Below, piece after piece: positions 8,815 to 16,825 of a stretch of DNA of 36,977 bases. Both the position numbers and the translations under genes were made by a program. Within the stretch, counting starts at the first letter, position 1, and every line of letters begins with the position of its first letter. Source of the stretch: Succinatimonas hippei YIT 12066 (GTDB taxonomy: Bacteria; Pseudomonadota; Gammaproteobacteria; Enterobacterales; Succinivibrionaceae); contig NZ_GL830953.1 in assembly GCF_000188195.1 (NCBI RefSeq), positions 1-36,977 on the forward strand. The letters run 5' to 3'. The notes beneath the pieces are model-generated. The model saw only the letters and a program-made list of their open reading frames with translations, was not told the origin of the DNA and made no database searches.

Positions 8815-9753
8815 ATGCCTTCATCAGCAATAAAAGGACATCTTTCTTTACTTGGGGCAAATGCCTTGTGGGGACTTATGTCCCCTGTAGCCAAAATTGT
8901 TATGGTCGGAGGCACTATCACTCCGCTGGTCATGACTGACATCCGAATCTTCGGTGCAATGATTTTGTTTTGGCTCTTGTCCTTTTTTACTAAACATGAA
9001 CATGTCTCGCATAAAGATTTAGCTAAACTTTTCTGGGCTTCACTTTTTGCCATTATTTTTAATCAAGGATCTTTTATATTCGGAGTAGGACTCACAACTC
9101 CGGGTAATGCCTCAATTATTACGACCAGTATGCCTTTATGGGCAATGGTTCTTGCTGCTTTATTTTTAGGCGATCCTATTACCGGTAAAAAGGTATTGGG
9201 TATTGCATCGGGAGCTTGCGGTGCTCTGCTTTTGATTTTAAGTTCAGAAACCGGTTCTTCACAGGAAGCTCAAGGAAATATATTAGGTGATATTTTAGTT
9301 TTATTAGCTGAATTCAGCTTTGCCATATATATCGTTTTTTTTAAAGGACTTGTCAGTAAATATTCTCTTGTGACAGTAATGAAATGGCTTTTTACATTCT
9401 CTTTTATCTGTGCCGTTCCTTTTTCTTATACAAGTTTGACATCAACAAACTGGCATGCTTTAAGTTTCAATGAGATAGAAGCTCTTTTGTTCGTGGTTAT
9501 AGGAAGTACTTTTTTAAGTTATTTATTGTTGGTGATAGGGCAAAAAGCAGTGGGTCCCACTACAGCCGGAATGTATAATTATGTGCAGCCGATTATTGCT
9601 TGCGCAGTTGCTATTTCATGGGGTCTTGATTCTTTCAGCTTCATCAAAGGAATTGCCGTTATTATGATTTTCTGCGGCGTTTATATGGTTTCAATAAGTA
9701 GAACCAAGGAACAGATTGAAGCATACAACGCCAAAAAGGCAAAAGCAAAATAA
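8815..9753 (+). CDS. DMT-superfamily permease with two EamA domains
   Basis: Inner-membrane exporter of the drug/metabolite transporter family. Ten hydrophobic segments fall into two EamA repeats: first from LSLLGANALWGLMSPVAKIV (residue ~9), second from NILGDILVLLAEFSFAIY (residue ~153). 312 aa is the typical length. A TTAGGAAAATAAAAT ribosome binding region precedes the ATG, and the next gene begins 9 nt after its stop, so the three genes from 7350 to 10578 are probably co-transcribed. Substrate unknown. Confidence 0.84.
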   Translation: MPSSAIKGHLSLLGANALWGLMSPVAKIVMVGGTITPLVMTDIRIFGAMILFWLLSFFTKHEHVSHKDLAKLFWASLFAIIFNQGSFIFGVGLTTPGNASIITTSMPLWAMVLAALFLGDPITGKKVLGIASGACGALLLILSSETGSSQEAQGNILGDILVLLAEFSFAIYIVFFKGLVSKYSLVTVMKWLFTFSFICAVPFSYTSLTSTNWHALSFNEIEALLFVVIGSTFLSYLLLVIGQKAVGPTTAGMYNYVQPIIACAVAISWGLDSFSFIKGIAVIMIFCGVYMVSISRTKEQIEAYNAKKAKAK

Positions 9754-9762
9754 GGATTAAAA

Positions 9763-10578
9763 ATGAAACGCGATATTGTTTTTTTAGGAACCGGATATGC
9801 TTTAGCTTTAAATTGCTACAACTCCTGCTTTGTTATTCGAAACAATAATGAATATTTTATGGTTGACGCAGGCGGTGGAAATCAGATTTTAAAACTCCTT
9901 AAAGATACTAAAATCGACATTGATAAAATTCATGATCTTTTCGTTACCCATACGCATACCGATCATGTTCTTGGGGTTATTTGGGTGATGCGCTCAATCC
10001 TGCAAAAAATGAAAGCAGGTAAATACGAAGGCTCATTGCGTATTTTTTCACATGAAAAGGTTTTAAATCTGCTGAAAACTATTTGTACCGCTACTTTACC
10101 TAAGAAACTTGTTGCTTTAATGAATGAGCGTGTCATGTTTAATGAATTGACCGATGGCTCAGATTTTCAAAGCTGCGGTATGTCTTTTAAAGCATTTGAT
10201 ATTTTATCCACAAAAGAAAAGCAATATGGTTTTACCGCATTGTTTGAGGATGGACTCAAACTTTCATATTTAGGTGATGAACCGTTTAATGAGCACTGTG
10301 AAAGCTATGTTACAGACAGTGATTATTTAATTACTGAAGCTTTTTGTCTGTACAAAGATAGGGACATATATAAGCCTTATGAAAAGCATCACAGCACGGC
10401 AAAAGATGCTGCTGAGTGCGCGTCAAAACTTAGAGCCAAAAACATTATTCTTTTCCACACAGAAGACAACGATCTTAAAAATCGTAAAGAAACTTATACT
10501 AAAGAAGCTTCTGAATATTTTTCAGGAAATGTTTTTGTACCTGACGATCTTGAAGTTATTTGCTTGGAAACACAATAA
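9763..10578 (+). CDS. Metallo-beta-lactamase-fold hydrolase, RNase Z-like
   Basis: Predicted zinc-dependent hydrolase. The metal-binding motif HTHTDH (residues about 65-70) is intact, DAGGGNQ precedes it, a further aspartate lies in LSYLGDEPFN, and a late histidine in ILFHTED completes the set expected for the MBL fold. The arrangement resembles the RNase Z / Elac-like subgroup, but the protein (271 aa) lacks evidence of a tRNA-binding exosite arm, so tRNA processing should not be assumed. Last gene of the MATE-DMT operon. Confidence 0.75.
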   Translation: MKRDIVFLGTGYALALNCYNSCFVIRNNNEYFMVDAGGGNQILKLLKDTKIDIDKIHDLFVTHTHTDHVLGVIWVMRSILQKMKAGKYEGSLRIFSHEKVLNLLKTICTATLPKKLVALMNERVMFNELTDGSDFQSCGMSFKAFDILSTKEKQYGFTALFEDGLKLSYLGDEPFNEHCESYVTDSDYLITEAFCLYKDRDIYKPYEKHHSTAKDAAECASKLRAKNIILFHTEDNDLKNRKETYTKEASEYFSGNVFVPDDLEVICLETQ

Positions 10579-10619
10579 GACTCATTACAATAAACTTATG
10601 CTCCTTTGATGAGATTCTG

Positions 10620-11348
10620 ATGATGTCTCTTGAAGAAAAAGTTCAATGTTTTCATAACGTTTTCAATCAATTAAGTAAAACTCTGTCAAACAGAATATTT
10701 AGACAACTTTTGTATTCGTTATACACACGAATCAACAACTATTGAAGGTAATACCTGTCATATTTTGATACCGTTCTACTGTTAACCGAAGGCCTTACAC
10801 CTGCTGGAAAACAATTAAATGAAGTATATGAAATTGTTGGGCATGATAAAGCAATCAAATTATTATTAAATTATGCGCAAAGTAAAACTGCCATTTCAGA
10901 AGATGTGATTTGCGCATTATACAAAGAAGTAATCTTTCCTGTAGTGCATACCAACTCTTATCGAAAGAGTGAAGTGTACATCAGAGGAGCAACTCATAGT
11001 GTTGTTGACCCAGCTCATATTTATCAAGAAATGAAATTTTTTATAGTAGATTTAAGCAATAAAAATTTTAGTTCACCTATAGAAAAAGCAGCTTTTGCTC
11101 ATGCGCAATTAGTTAAAATTCATCCTTTTTATGACGGCAACGGAAGAACAAGCCGCCTAATTATGAATTTATCATTGCTTAACGATGATTATCCGATGCT
11201 CAATATTAAAAAAGAGATGCGATCAGAATACTTTTTTGCTCTTAATCAATATGGTGAAAACAAAGATCTCAATCCTTTTATAAAATTTATGGAAACGGCC
11301 ATGTTTCACCAAATTGATGAATTTTTAAATAAATACCGGTTACAGTGA
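10620..11348 (+). pseudogene. Fic-domain protein, broken by frameshifts in its N-terminal part
   Basis: Three reading-frame pieces form one Fic protein. The first begins MMSLEEK at 10620; the second carries THESTTIEGNTC (about 10723-10758); the third, from 10776, continues LLLTEGLTPAGK and runs to 11348 with the catalytic HPFYDGNGRTSR intact. STTIEG is the (S/T)xxxE(G/N) inhibitory helix motif of Fic proteins that block their own ATP site. One missing base near 10768 separates motif and catalytic core. The longest surviving piece (147 aa from GTG 10905) keeps the FIC catalytic loop but not the inhibitory helix. No good ribosome binding site precedes it, so it is most likely dead. Confidence 0.8.
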
Positions 11349-11570
11349 GATTGATTGCGCTTTTAATGTTAATCACATCTAGTTAATACAACTTATTGTT
11401 TTAATTAATAAAACTAGTTTTTAATAATTTTTCTTAGTTGATTATTTTATTTAATAAAAAACAAATTTTTGTTAACTTATTGTTTTATTTAATTTTTATT
11501 AAATTTAACTAACTTGCAAAAAGTACAAATTGACGTAGAGTATAGAAAAAATTTTTAGAGGAAGATAAAT
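11349..11570. other. AT-rich gene-free leader of tpx with a repeated 20-mer
   Basis: Extremely AT-rich. AACTTATTGTTTTAATTAAT at 11390-11409 recurs with one mismatch at 11474-11493 (84-bp spacing, eight helical turns). The spacing and position upstream of a peroxidase gene suggest protein binding, but no known operator was recognised. No convincing promoter hexamers were found. Confidence 0.4.
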
Positions 11571-12083
11571 ATGATGCAAGTTACTTTTCAAAATCAGCCT
11601 GTGACCATTTCCGGAAATTTACCAAAAGTAGGTGATAAGGCTCCTGATTTTTGCCTTTGCACTGCAAGTCTTGAGGATTTTAAACTTTCTGATCATTTAG
11701 GATCAGTTCTTATCCTTTCAATTGTTCCGAGTCTTGATACCGGTGTATGTGCAACCTCAGCCCGTAAATTTAATCAGGAAGCAACAAGTCTTGACGGCGT
11801 TAAAGTACTTTGCATTTCAGAGGATTTACCTTTTGCTGCCGATCGCTTCTGCACTGCAGCCGGCATTAAAAATGTCATGACTTTATCGGATTTTCGTAAA
11901 GACGGTAATTTTGGTGAAAACTACGGGGTGATGATTAAAGACGGCGCTTTACGCGGTCTTCTTACTCGCAGTATTTTTGTTATTGATAAAGAAGGCAAGA
12001 TTGCATATGTAGAGTTAGTGCCTGAAATTACTAATGAGCCTAATTACGCTGCAGCAATTGAAGCTGCCAAGAAATGCTTGTAA
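11571..12083 (+). CDS. tpx: Thiol peroxidase (Tpx, atypical 2-Cys peroxiredoxin)
   Basis: Reduces hydrogen peroxide and organic peroxides with thioredoxin as electron donor. The peroxidatic cysteine lies in PSLDTGVCATSARKFN (C60) and the resolving cysteine in DLPFAADRFCTAAG (C94), the spacing typical of Tpx. KVGDKAPDF at residues 19-27 opens the peroxiredoxin fold. Two successive ATG codons are available; AGAGGAAG lies at a good distance from either. Monocistronic, with a terminator at 12120-12160. Confidence 0.94.
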   Translation: MMQVTFQNQPVTISGNLPKVGDKAPDFCLCTASLEDFKLSDHLGSVLILSIVPSLDTGVCATSARKFNQEATSLDGVKVLCISEDLPFAADRFCTAAGIKNVMTLSDFRKDGNFGENYGVMIKDGALRGLLTRSIFVIDKEGKIAYVELVPEITNEPNYAAAIEAAKKCL

Positions 12084-12119
12084 AAACTGCATTTACATAA
12101 AATCGACTAAGCAATTTTT

Positions 12120-12160
12120 AAGCCGCAAGACAATTATGAATTTTGTTTGCGGCTTTTATT
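12120..12160 (+). terminator. Rho-independent terminator of tpx
   Basis: AAGCCGCAA pairs with TTGCGGCTT (9 bp), extended by further A-T pairs, followed by TTATTTTG. Confidence 0.85.
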
Positions 12161-12305
12161 TTGTCCGATTTAACCATTTCTTTTATAACATTAATTATCT
12201 ATTTTTTATAAAAATAAATATTTCTTCATTAAATTTCTTTATTTTGTAAGTTACAACTTTTGTAAAGCCTTCAACTTTTATTATATTTTCTACTACAAAA
12301 TTTTT

Positions 12306-12341
12306 ATTATTCCTTATTACGGAATAATCTACTCATACAAT
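12306..12341 (+). promoter_or_regulatory. Island palindrome copy 1 plus -10 element (upstream of the 12387 operon)
   Basis: ATTATTCC (12306-12313), 7-nt spacer, GGAATAAT (12321-12328): a perfect 8-bp palindrome. Exactly 7 nt further lies TACAAT (12336-12341), a good -10 hexamer; the gene starts 46 nt after it. Three more copies with identical spacing stand at 23761, 25513 and 27714. Confidence 0.72.
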
Positions 12342-12386
12342 ACTCATGGAAAAAACATATTAACAAACTAAAATCGGGAGTAGGGA

Positions 12387-14306
12387 ATGTCTGCAGAAGA
12401 ACAGATTAATAAAAATGAAAAAAAGTATAAAAAGATTAAATTTGACACGATAGATGAAGGAAATTGGTTTGCAGAAAGTATTTTAACTTTAAAAGGAAGT
12501 AATGAGGCAAACTGCTTAGCAGCACCACTCTATATGAGTGGTCTGCTAATGCTTTGTATTGCACTAGCTAATAAAATAGGGACACAAGGCAGAAAAAATA
12601 TAGCTGACTATTTATATCATAATGAAGAGTGCCTTGAAGGAACTTCCCCATACAGCATTGCCCCGGATATTGACTCATATATTTGCGCCGATTATTCACT
12701 TGAAATCTTATTAAAATTATTTAAGTCACAAAGTCTATTAGATTTTTATAAAAAGGTTTTCTCTAAGAATATTTGTAAAGATGACAAAATTATTTCATAT
12801 ATACAAAATTGTATAAAAGAAAAAAGAGAAAATTTGACTATTCCAAATGATGAAAATCGTTATCGCAAGCGAAACTGCCTGTTTTGGACTCATCATGGTA
12901 TAGATATGACAATGTGGACAGATAAATTAACACCAATAGATGCTTTTAAAGGTCTCTTTAATCTAATCAGTGTGAAAGATGCAAATTTAATATCTTGGAT
13001 GGATAACAACGAAAAAAGTATAAATACAATTACACAAAAAATTATTGATGAAGGAGGGGAGTTTATAACTGTATTAGAACCAAATTGTGCAATAAATACA
13101 AACATTACTTATTTTGTTGAAAAACATAATTTACTTATTAAGAACTATAAACACAGTACCTTTCTCTTTTCACCTCCGGCATGCGGTTGTGTAACCTATG
13201 ATAGGGAACATAAAGAAGTACTTTACGTTGCACATATTTTGGATCATAAAAAATTGTTGTCTGAAATTAAAAGAAAAATACCGAAAGTAAACAGCATCTT
13301 ATGTTTAGAATTACATAAAAATTACATACCGCCAAAGAGGAATAAAGACGGTATCCCATATGCCAATACCGAAAAAATAGATGTAGCAGAGAAAACCCAA
13401 AAGCTTTTTTATCTAAGTTCTCTTAATCCTCAACGTTTAGGTTTTTTCGAAGGATTTACAAGTAAACTTGCCAGAACTCTTATGGATTTACCTCATGATC
13501 CTGAATTATATATACGCACTTTAGATAACAATGAAAAAAGTTATTGTTCAAGAATAGGTATAATTAATAGAGATTCTCTGATCCCAGTTGTAGAGCCTAA
13601 TTTTTCACTGGTATTAAAAGTTATCGAAAATGAGGCAAAATCTGTTTTGACTTTTATTAGGCAAGCAGTCTACAAGAAAACAGCAATTTTCTTACCATTT
13701 GAAAAATTAAGAACAGCAGCACTTAATTATAAAGTCGCATTGGATTTTTGTTTTGCATACTACAATGAAGATGAGTCCTTTGTTGAAAGTTACATAAAAA
13801 ACGGAAAACTTATCGTTCCTTCAGACAAAGTTTCACTAAATGATACATACCGATTAAGTTCTTCTCTTAATGTAGATGAACATCTGAGCATAGTTGTTTG
13901 TAAAAATAGGTATTTTCGTCGGTGCGAACCAACTTTTATGGTAATTGATGAAGAAGACTTAAGGTCTGCCACAAAAATGTGTTGGATCTGCCTAAATGAA
14001 GCAAAATTTGTACACAAACCCATAAAAAAAGGACTTGAGTTTTATGAGCTATCAGATGATGAAATATTAAAAATTAATGATTTTCTTGAAAAGAAGCTAA
14101 CTTCATACATTGACAATGAAGATCATATACCTACCAGTTCACTTACTAAAAAACAGTATTTTTCAAAAGAAACGAATATTAATGATTTGCCAACAAACTT
14201 TGACTTTTTAGTAGATCGCTACGCTTATATTAATGATTGCAAATCACTAATCGGAACAGTTAAGCCTGATTATAAATTATTAACAAATAAGATAAAGAAG
14301 GATTAA
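12387..14306 (+). CDS. Uncharacterised 639-aa protein, first gene of a regulated unknown operon
   Basis: I do not recognise the family. No signal peptide or membrane segment is apparent; it should be cytoplasmic. A stretch around residues 165-245 (FWTHHGIDMTMWTDKLTPID, then ISWMDNNEKS, then IIDEGGEFITVLEPN) resembles, in spacing only, the core of DDE transposases of the IS1634/IS4 type, where an aspartate follows a beta strand and a G-x-x-[YF]-[IV] strand comes next. If related it would be a divergent, possibly domesticated relative; no terminal inverted repeats are seen. GGGAGTAGGGA gives a ribosome binding site. The next gene starts 2 nt after its stop. Confidence 0.6.
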   Translation: MSAEEQINKNEKKYKKIKFDTIDEGNWFAESILTLKGSNEANCLAAPLYMSGLLMLCIALANKIGTQGRKNIADYLYHNEECLEGTSPYSIAPDIDSYICADYSLEILLKLFKSQSLLDFYKKVFSKNICKDDKIISYIQNCIKEKRENLTIPNDENRYRKRNCLFWTHHGIDMTMWTDKLTPIDAFKGLFNLISVKDANLISWMDNNEKSINTITQKIIDEGGEFITVLEPNCAINTNITYFVEKHNLLIKNYKHSTFLFSPPACGCVTYDREHKEVLYVAHILDHKKLLSEIKRKIPKVNSILCLELHKNYIPPKRNKDGIPYANTEKIDVAEKTQKLFYLSSLNPQRLGFFEGFTSKLARTLMDLPHDPELYIRTLDNNEKSYCSRIGIINRDSLIPVVEPNFSLVLKVIENEAKSVLTFIRQAVYKKTAIFLPFEKLRTAALNYKVALDFCFAYYNEDESFVESYIKNGKLIVPSDKVSLNDTYRLSSSLNVDEHLSIVVCKNRYFRRCEPTFMVIDEEDLRSATKMCWICLNEAKFVHKPIKKGLEFYELSDDEILKINDFLEKKLTSYIDNEDHIPTSSLTKKQYFSKETNINDLPTNFDFLVDRYAYINDCKSLIGTVKPDYKLLTNKIKKD

Positions 14307-14308
14307 AG

Positions 14309-14776
14309 ATGCGATGGAGTAAATTACAAAAACGAATTTATAATATATTAGATCCTAATATTAATTTGCAAATTCACTGCATTACATATTTAAATGATTG
14401 CTGGTATGGACCAAGAACACGTGTAATACCAAGGTATTTTATTACGTTAAATAAAAAGATAATATTTGATTGGCCTAAAGATTTTCCTGTTAAGCTGTAT
14501 ACTTCTGAAAATATCCGTTATAGATATGAAAGTGCTGTTAGATTAATTTCTGTAACTCTAGCTAACTACTTAAATACGCCACTTGATAAACTTATGCTTA
14601 TACATGATCATTGGAAAATCTTGGATATTATTAGAGCTGCAGACAGACGTATTGGCAGTAGGCGATGGAAAGAAATTTATGAAAAAGGAACACCGGCTGC
14701 AAAACTCGTTATAAAAGAAAGAATTAGATGCAAAAAATTTAACAAAAATGAACCAAAAGTAATTTTAAGAGGATAA
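14309..14776 (+). CDS. Small conserved-looking protein beginning MRWSKLQ (155 aa)
   Basis: Second gene of the unknown operon, 2 nt after the previous stop, with AAGGA as ribosome binding site. The pattern MRWSKLQKRIYNILDPNI, FDWPKDFP and the basic ILRAADRRIGSRRW-like segment (residues about 109-121, here IIRAADRRIGSRRW) reminds me of the small SF0329-type hypothetical proteins of enterobacteria and Firmicutes; this is from memory and unverified. That group has no established function. The protein is basic towards the C-terminus, compatible with nucleic acid binding. Confidence 0.62.
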   Translation: MRWSKLQKRIYNILDPNINLQIHCITYLNDCWYGPRTRVIPRYFITLNKKIIFDWPKDFPVKLYTSENIRYRYESAVRLISVTLANYLNTPLDKLMLIHDHWKILDIIRAADRRIGSRRWKEIYEKGTPAAKLVIKERIRCKKFNKNEPKVILRG

Positions 14777-14779
14777 ATC

Positions 14780-15121
14780 ATGAAAATATCAAAATTAGAT
14801 AAAGTCAGATATGCAACATATGCTGTACACTACCTTATGAACATGGATACTTATAACGAAGAAACCTTTGAAATATATACCAAAAGATTTACCAAAGATT
14901 TTAAAAAATTCATGCAAAATTTAGATGTTATTCTTACTAGTCTAAATATCGAACATAAAGGTTTTTTAAAATATGCTTCTTATGATCCTGATCTGGATTT
15001 TGTTAACTATTTTGATGATATAGATATAGACATATATCGTTCATATCCCAATGCACTTCGAGAAATTGATAATGAAAAACAAAGTGAAAAACTACAAGAT
15101 TTGGCTGATTTAGTATTTTAA
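14780..15121 (+). CDS. Uncharacterised 113-aa acidic protein
   Basis: Third gene of the unknown operon, 3 nt after the preceding stop, with TAAGAGGATAAATC as ribosome binding region. Predicted mostly helical at the start (KVRYATYAVHYLMNM), with a very acidic middle (DPDLDFVNYFDDIDIDIYRS). It contrasts with the basic preceding protein, so the two may bind each other; that is inference from charge and tight coupling. Family not recognised. Confidence 0.55.
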   Translation: MKISKLDKVRYATYAVHYLMNMDTYNEETFEIYTKRFTKDFKKFMQNLDVILTSLNIEHKGFLKYASYDPDLDFVNYFDDIDIDIYRSYPNALREIDNEKQSEKLQDLADLVF

Positions 15122-15288
15122 GTATTGAGTTTTATATTCTATCAATATAATCATTTTCAAAAATTGATTAAGCCATTAAGACTTATTTATATGTGAAATG
15201 GTTATATTATAAATTATATATCTCATATATAAACAATTTTGCAGATAATATCCATACACAGATTTTAACATGGCATAACGGTAAAAAT

Positions 15289-16035
15289 ATGAAAAAAAAT
15301 AATATAGAAGTTCCATTATGGAAAATAAAGCTTGAACAAAGACGTCAATTAGAACAACGAATTAATATTGTTGGAGGAAAAATATACAACAGCTCAAACC
15401 AAATATTGGTTTTAGCAGATGTAAACGAAAATGACGAAAATTTGATTTTAAATGATTATTTATATCTTAAAGGTGAAAAATTTACAGAAGACGTAGTTAA
15501 CAACAACGTTTATGATTTTAATAAACCAGATATTGCATTCAAGCTTATTGAAGATCTGATAAAATATGAAAATATCTACATTCCATATATGACCATAAAA
15601 GCTCCATGGGAAATAGATAATTGCTGCTGTTTTCTAGAAGAAAAGGGCTTTTGTGATGAATTTATCAAAAAATTTATAAACTCAAATACCCGCGGTATCA
15701 GCAGTGAAACCTCACAGAATAGTGTAGTTTTTAAGCTAGCCTTAACAAATATAAAAGAGATTAATAAAGTCTTTAATTTTGCAAAAGTTATGAGCTTTAG
15801 CGGCTTTGGTCATGCATGTCATTTATTATGGGCAGTTAAAGATCTAGAAAACAATCAATTTAAAACCTCTTTGGGTACAATAAACGGAATTGACGGTATA
15901 AAAAATTTTCTGAAGCCTTGCTTGTCACAATTTAGGGATATTTGGCTTTGGCAGAAAACTAAAGATGATTGTTGTAATGTTAGTTTGCCAATTAAAAAAC
16001 GTTTATTAAACATTCAGAAAGGTCATATGGTTTAA
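15289..16035 (+). CDS. Uncharacterised 248-aa protein, last gene of the unknown operon
   Basis: The frame is open from a GTG at 15193, but that start has no ribosome binding site; the ATG at 15289 (MKKNNIEVPLWKIKLEQ) is preferred, leaving a 167-nt gap to the previous gene. Visible features are a charged N-terminal helix (KIKLEQRRQLEQRI), a cysteine cluster DNCCCFLEEKGFC near residue 120 and a second pair KDDCCN near residue 230, which might bind metal. FGHACHLLWAVKDLENNQF is the most hydrophobic stretch. Family not recognised. It may have its own promoter. Confidence 0.5.
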   Translation: MKKNNIEVPLWKIKLEQRRQLEQRINIVGGKIYNSSNQILVLADVNENDENLILNDYLYLKGEKFTEDVVNNNVYDFNKPDIAFKLIEDLIKYENIYIPYMTIKAPWEIDNCCCFLEEKGFCDEFIKKFINSNTRGISSETSQNSVVFKLALTNIKEINKVFNFAKVMSFSGFGHACHLLWAVKDLENNQFKTSLGTINGIDGIKNFLKPCLSQFRDIWLWQKTKDDCCNVSLPIKKRLLNIQKGHMV

Positions 16036-16539
16036 GCTTATCTGAAGGTTATCAGTATCTACTGAAAATCTCAGATATTTCAATCATAAATCCCACTGAC
16101 TTCGCTCTCTAAATTCCACTTTCACTTCATTCGCCTAATTTCATTGACTTCGATCGATAATGTTGATGGGTCTGGAAAATTGCCTGTGTGATTATAATTA
16201 GTGGATCCGCAAAAACATAAAGGACAGTTAAGCAAAGTCATAGTTTTCGGCCACTAATCTATACATTAAAAATTTCATAACAACCTCAAAAATTTTTTAT
16301 TTTTCCTTATAAATAGGTAAAAAATATTCTGTTTTGGATTTCAGTTAATTGTATTTAAGTGATAATCATAATTTTAGTCACCGCTCTGACTTTTGATGGA
16401 AATCACAAATTTTATTAAAAATACAAAATAATCACTAACCTGACTTGCTTTAGGTAAGTCAGTGACTATAATGATAATCAAGAATTCACGGTAGGTCACT
16501 GACTACTAAAATTTATACTTAAATTTAAAAGGCGGGATT
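16036..16539. other. 504-bp gene-free region with decayed ORF fragment and tandem promoter-proximal repeats
   Basis: The left half (about 16130-16278, minus strand) holds fragments of a decayed frame: MKFLMYRLVAENYDFA from 16278, then in another frame a stretch with NCPLCFCGSTNYNHTGNF, which looks like a C-x-x-C zinc ribbon of the kind seen at transposase N-termini. This is weak. The right half holds the repeat-rich leader described separately at 16438-16510. Confidence 0.35.
16438..16510 (+). promoter_or_regulatory. Inverted and direct repeats upstream of the DUF4258-like gene
   Basis: CTGACTT-N9-AAGTCAG is a perfect 7-bp inverted repeat (about 16440-16462). Its right arm runs on as AGTCAGTGACTA, and the related motif TCACTGACTA recurs about 35 nt further on (about 16495-16504), some 40 nt before the start codon. 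The set looks like an autoregulatory operator array. A binding protein is not identified; the specificity domain encoded two genes on is one candidate. Confidence 0.5.
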
Positions 16540-16815
16540 ATGAATAAGACCAGACATATACAGCAAAGAATGAGTCAGCGCGGCGTCACCAGTGAAATGC
16601 TGGAGATGATTGAAAGATTCGGTATCGTCAATGGTGACAAAATTACTTTAGATAGAAAGAACTGCCAAGAGTTAAGCCGCTTTTTTGCTCTTTGTAAAAA
16701 GGTTACCGACAAAATGGCAGAAAAAGGTGGTTACACCTTGATTGCCTCTGCTGAAGCTTTGATTACTGTATATCGTTTAAATAGTTTTAATTTTTCAAAG
16801 TCACATCGTGCTTAA
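16540..16815 (+). CDS. DUF4258-like small protein (possible toxin-type fold)
   Basis: 91 aa, preceded by AAGGCGGG as ribosome binding site. The N-terminus TRHIQQRMSQRGVTSEMLEMIERFG follows the H-x-x-x-R-M-x-x-R-G-[IV]-[ST] pattern of DUF4258 proteins, a family with a predicted toxin/RNase-like (BECR-type) fold that often occurs in toxin-antitoxin or defence contexts. The rest (VNGDKITL, then YTLIASAEALITVYRL) fits alternating strands. Its stop codon overlaps the first possible start of the next gene, so the pair is translationally coupled. Activity is not established. Confidence 0.55.
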   Translation: MNKTRHIQQRMSQRGVTSEMLEMIERFGIVNGDKITLDRKNCQELSRFFALCKKVTDKMAEKGGYTLIASAEALITVYRLNSFNFSKSHRA

Positions 16816-16825
16816 TAGGAAACCT

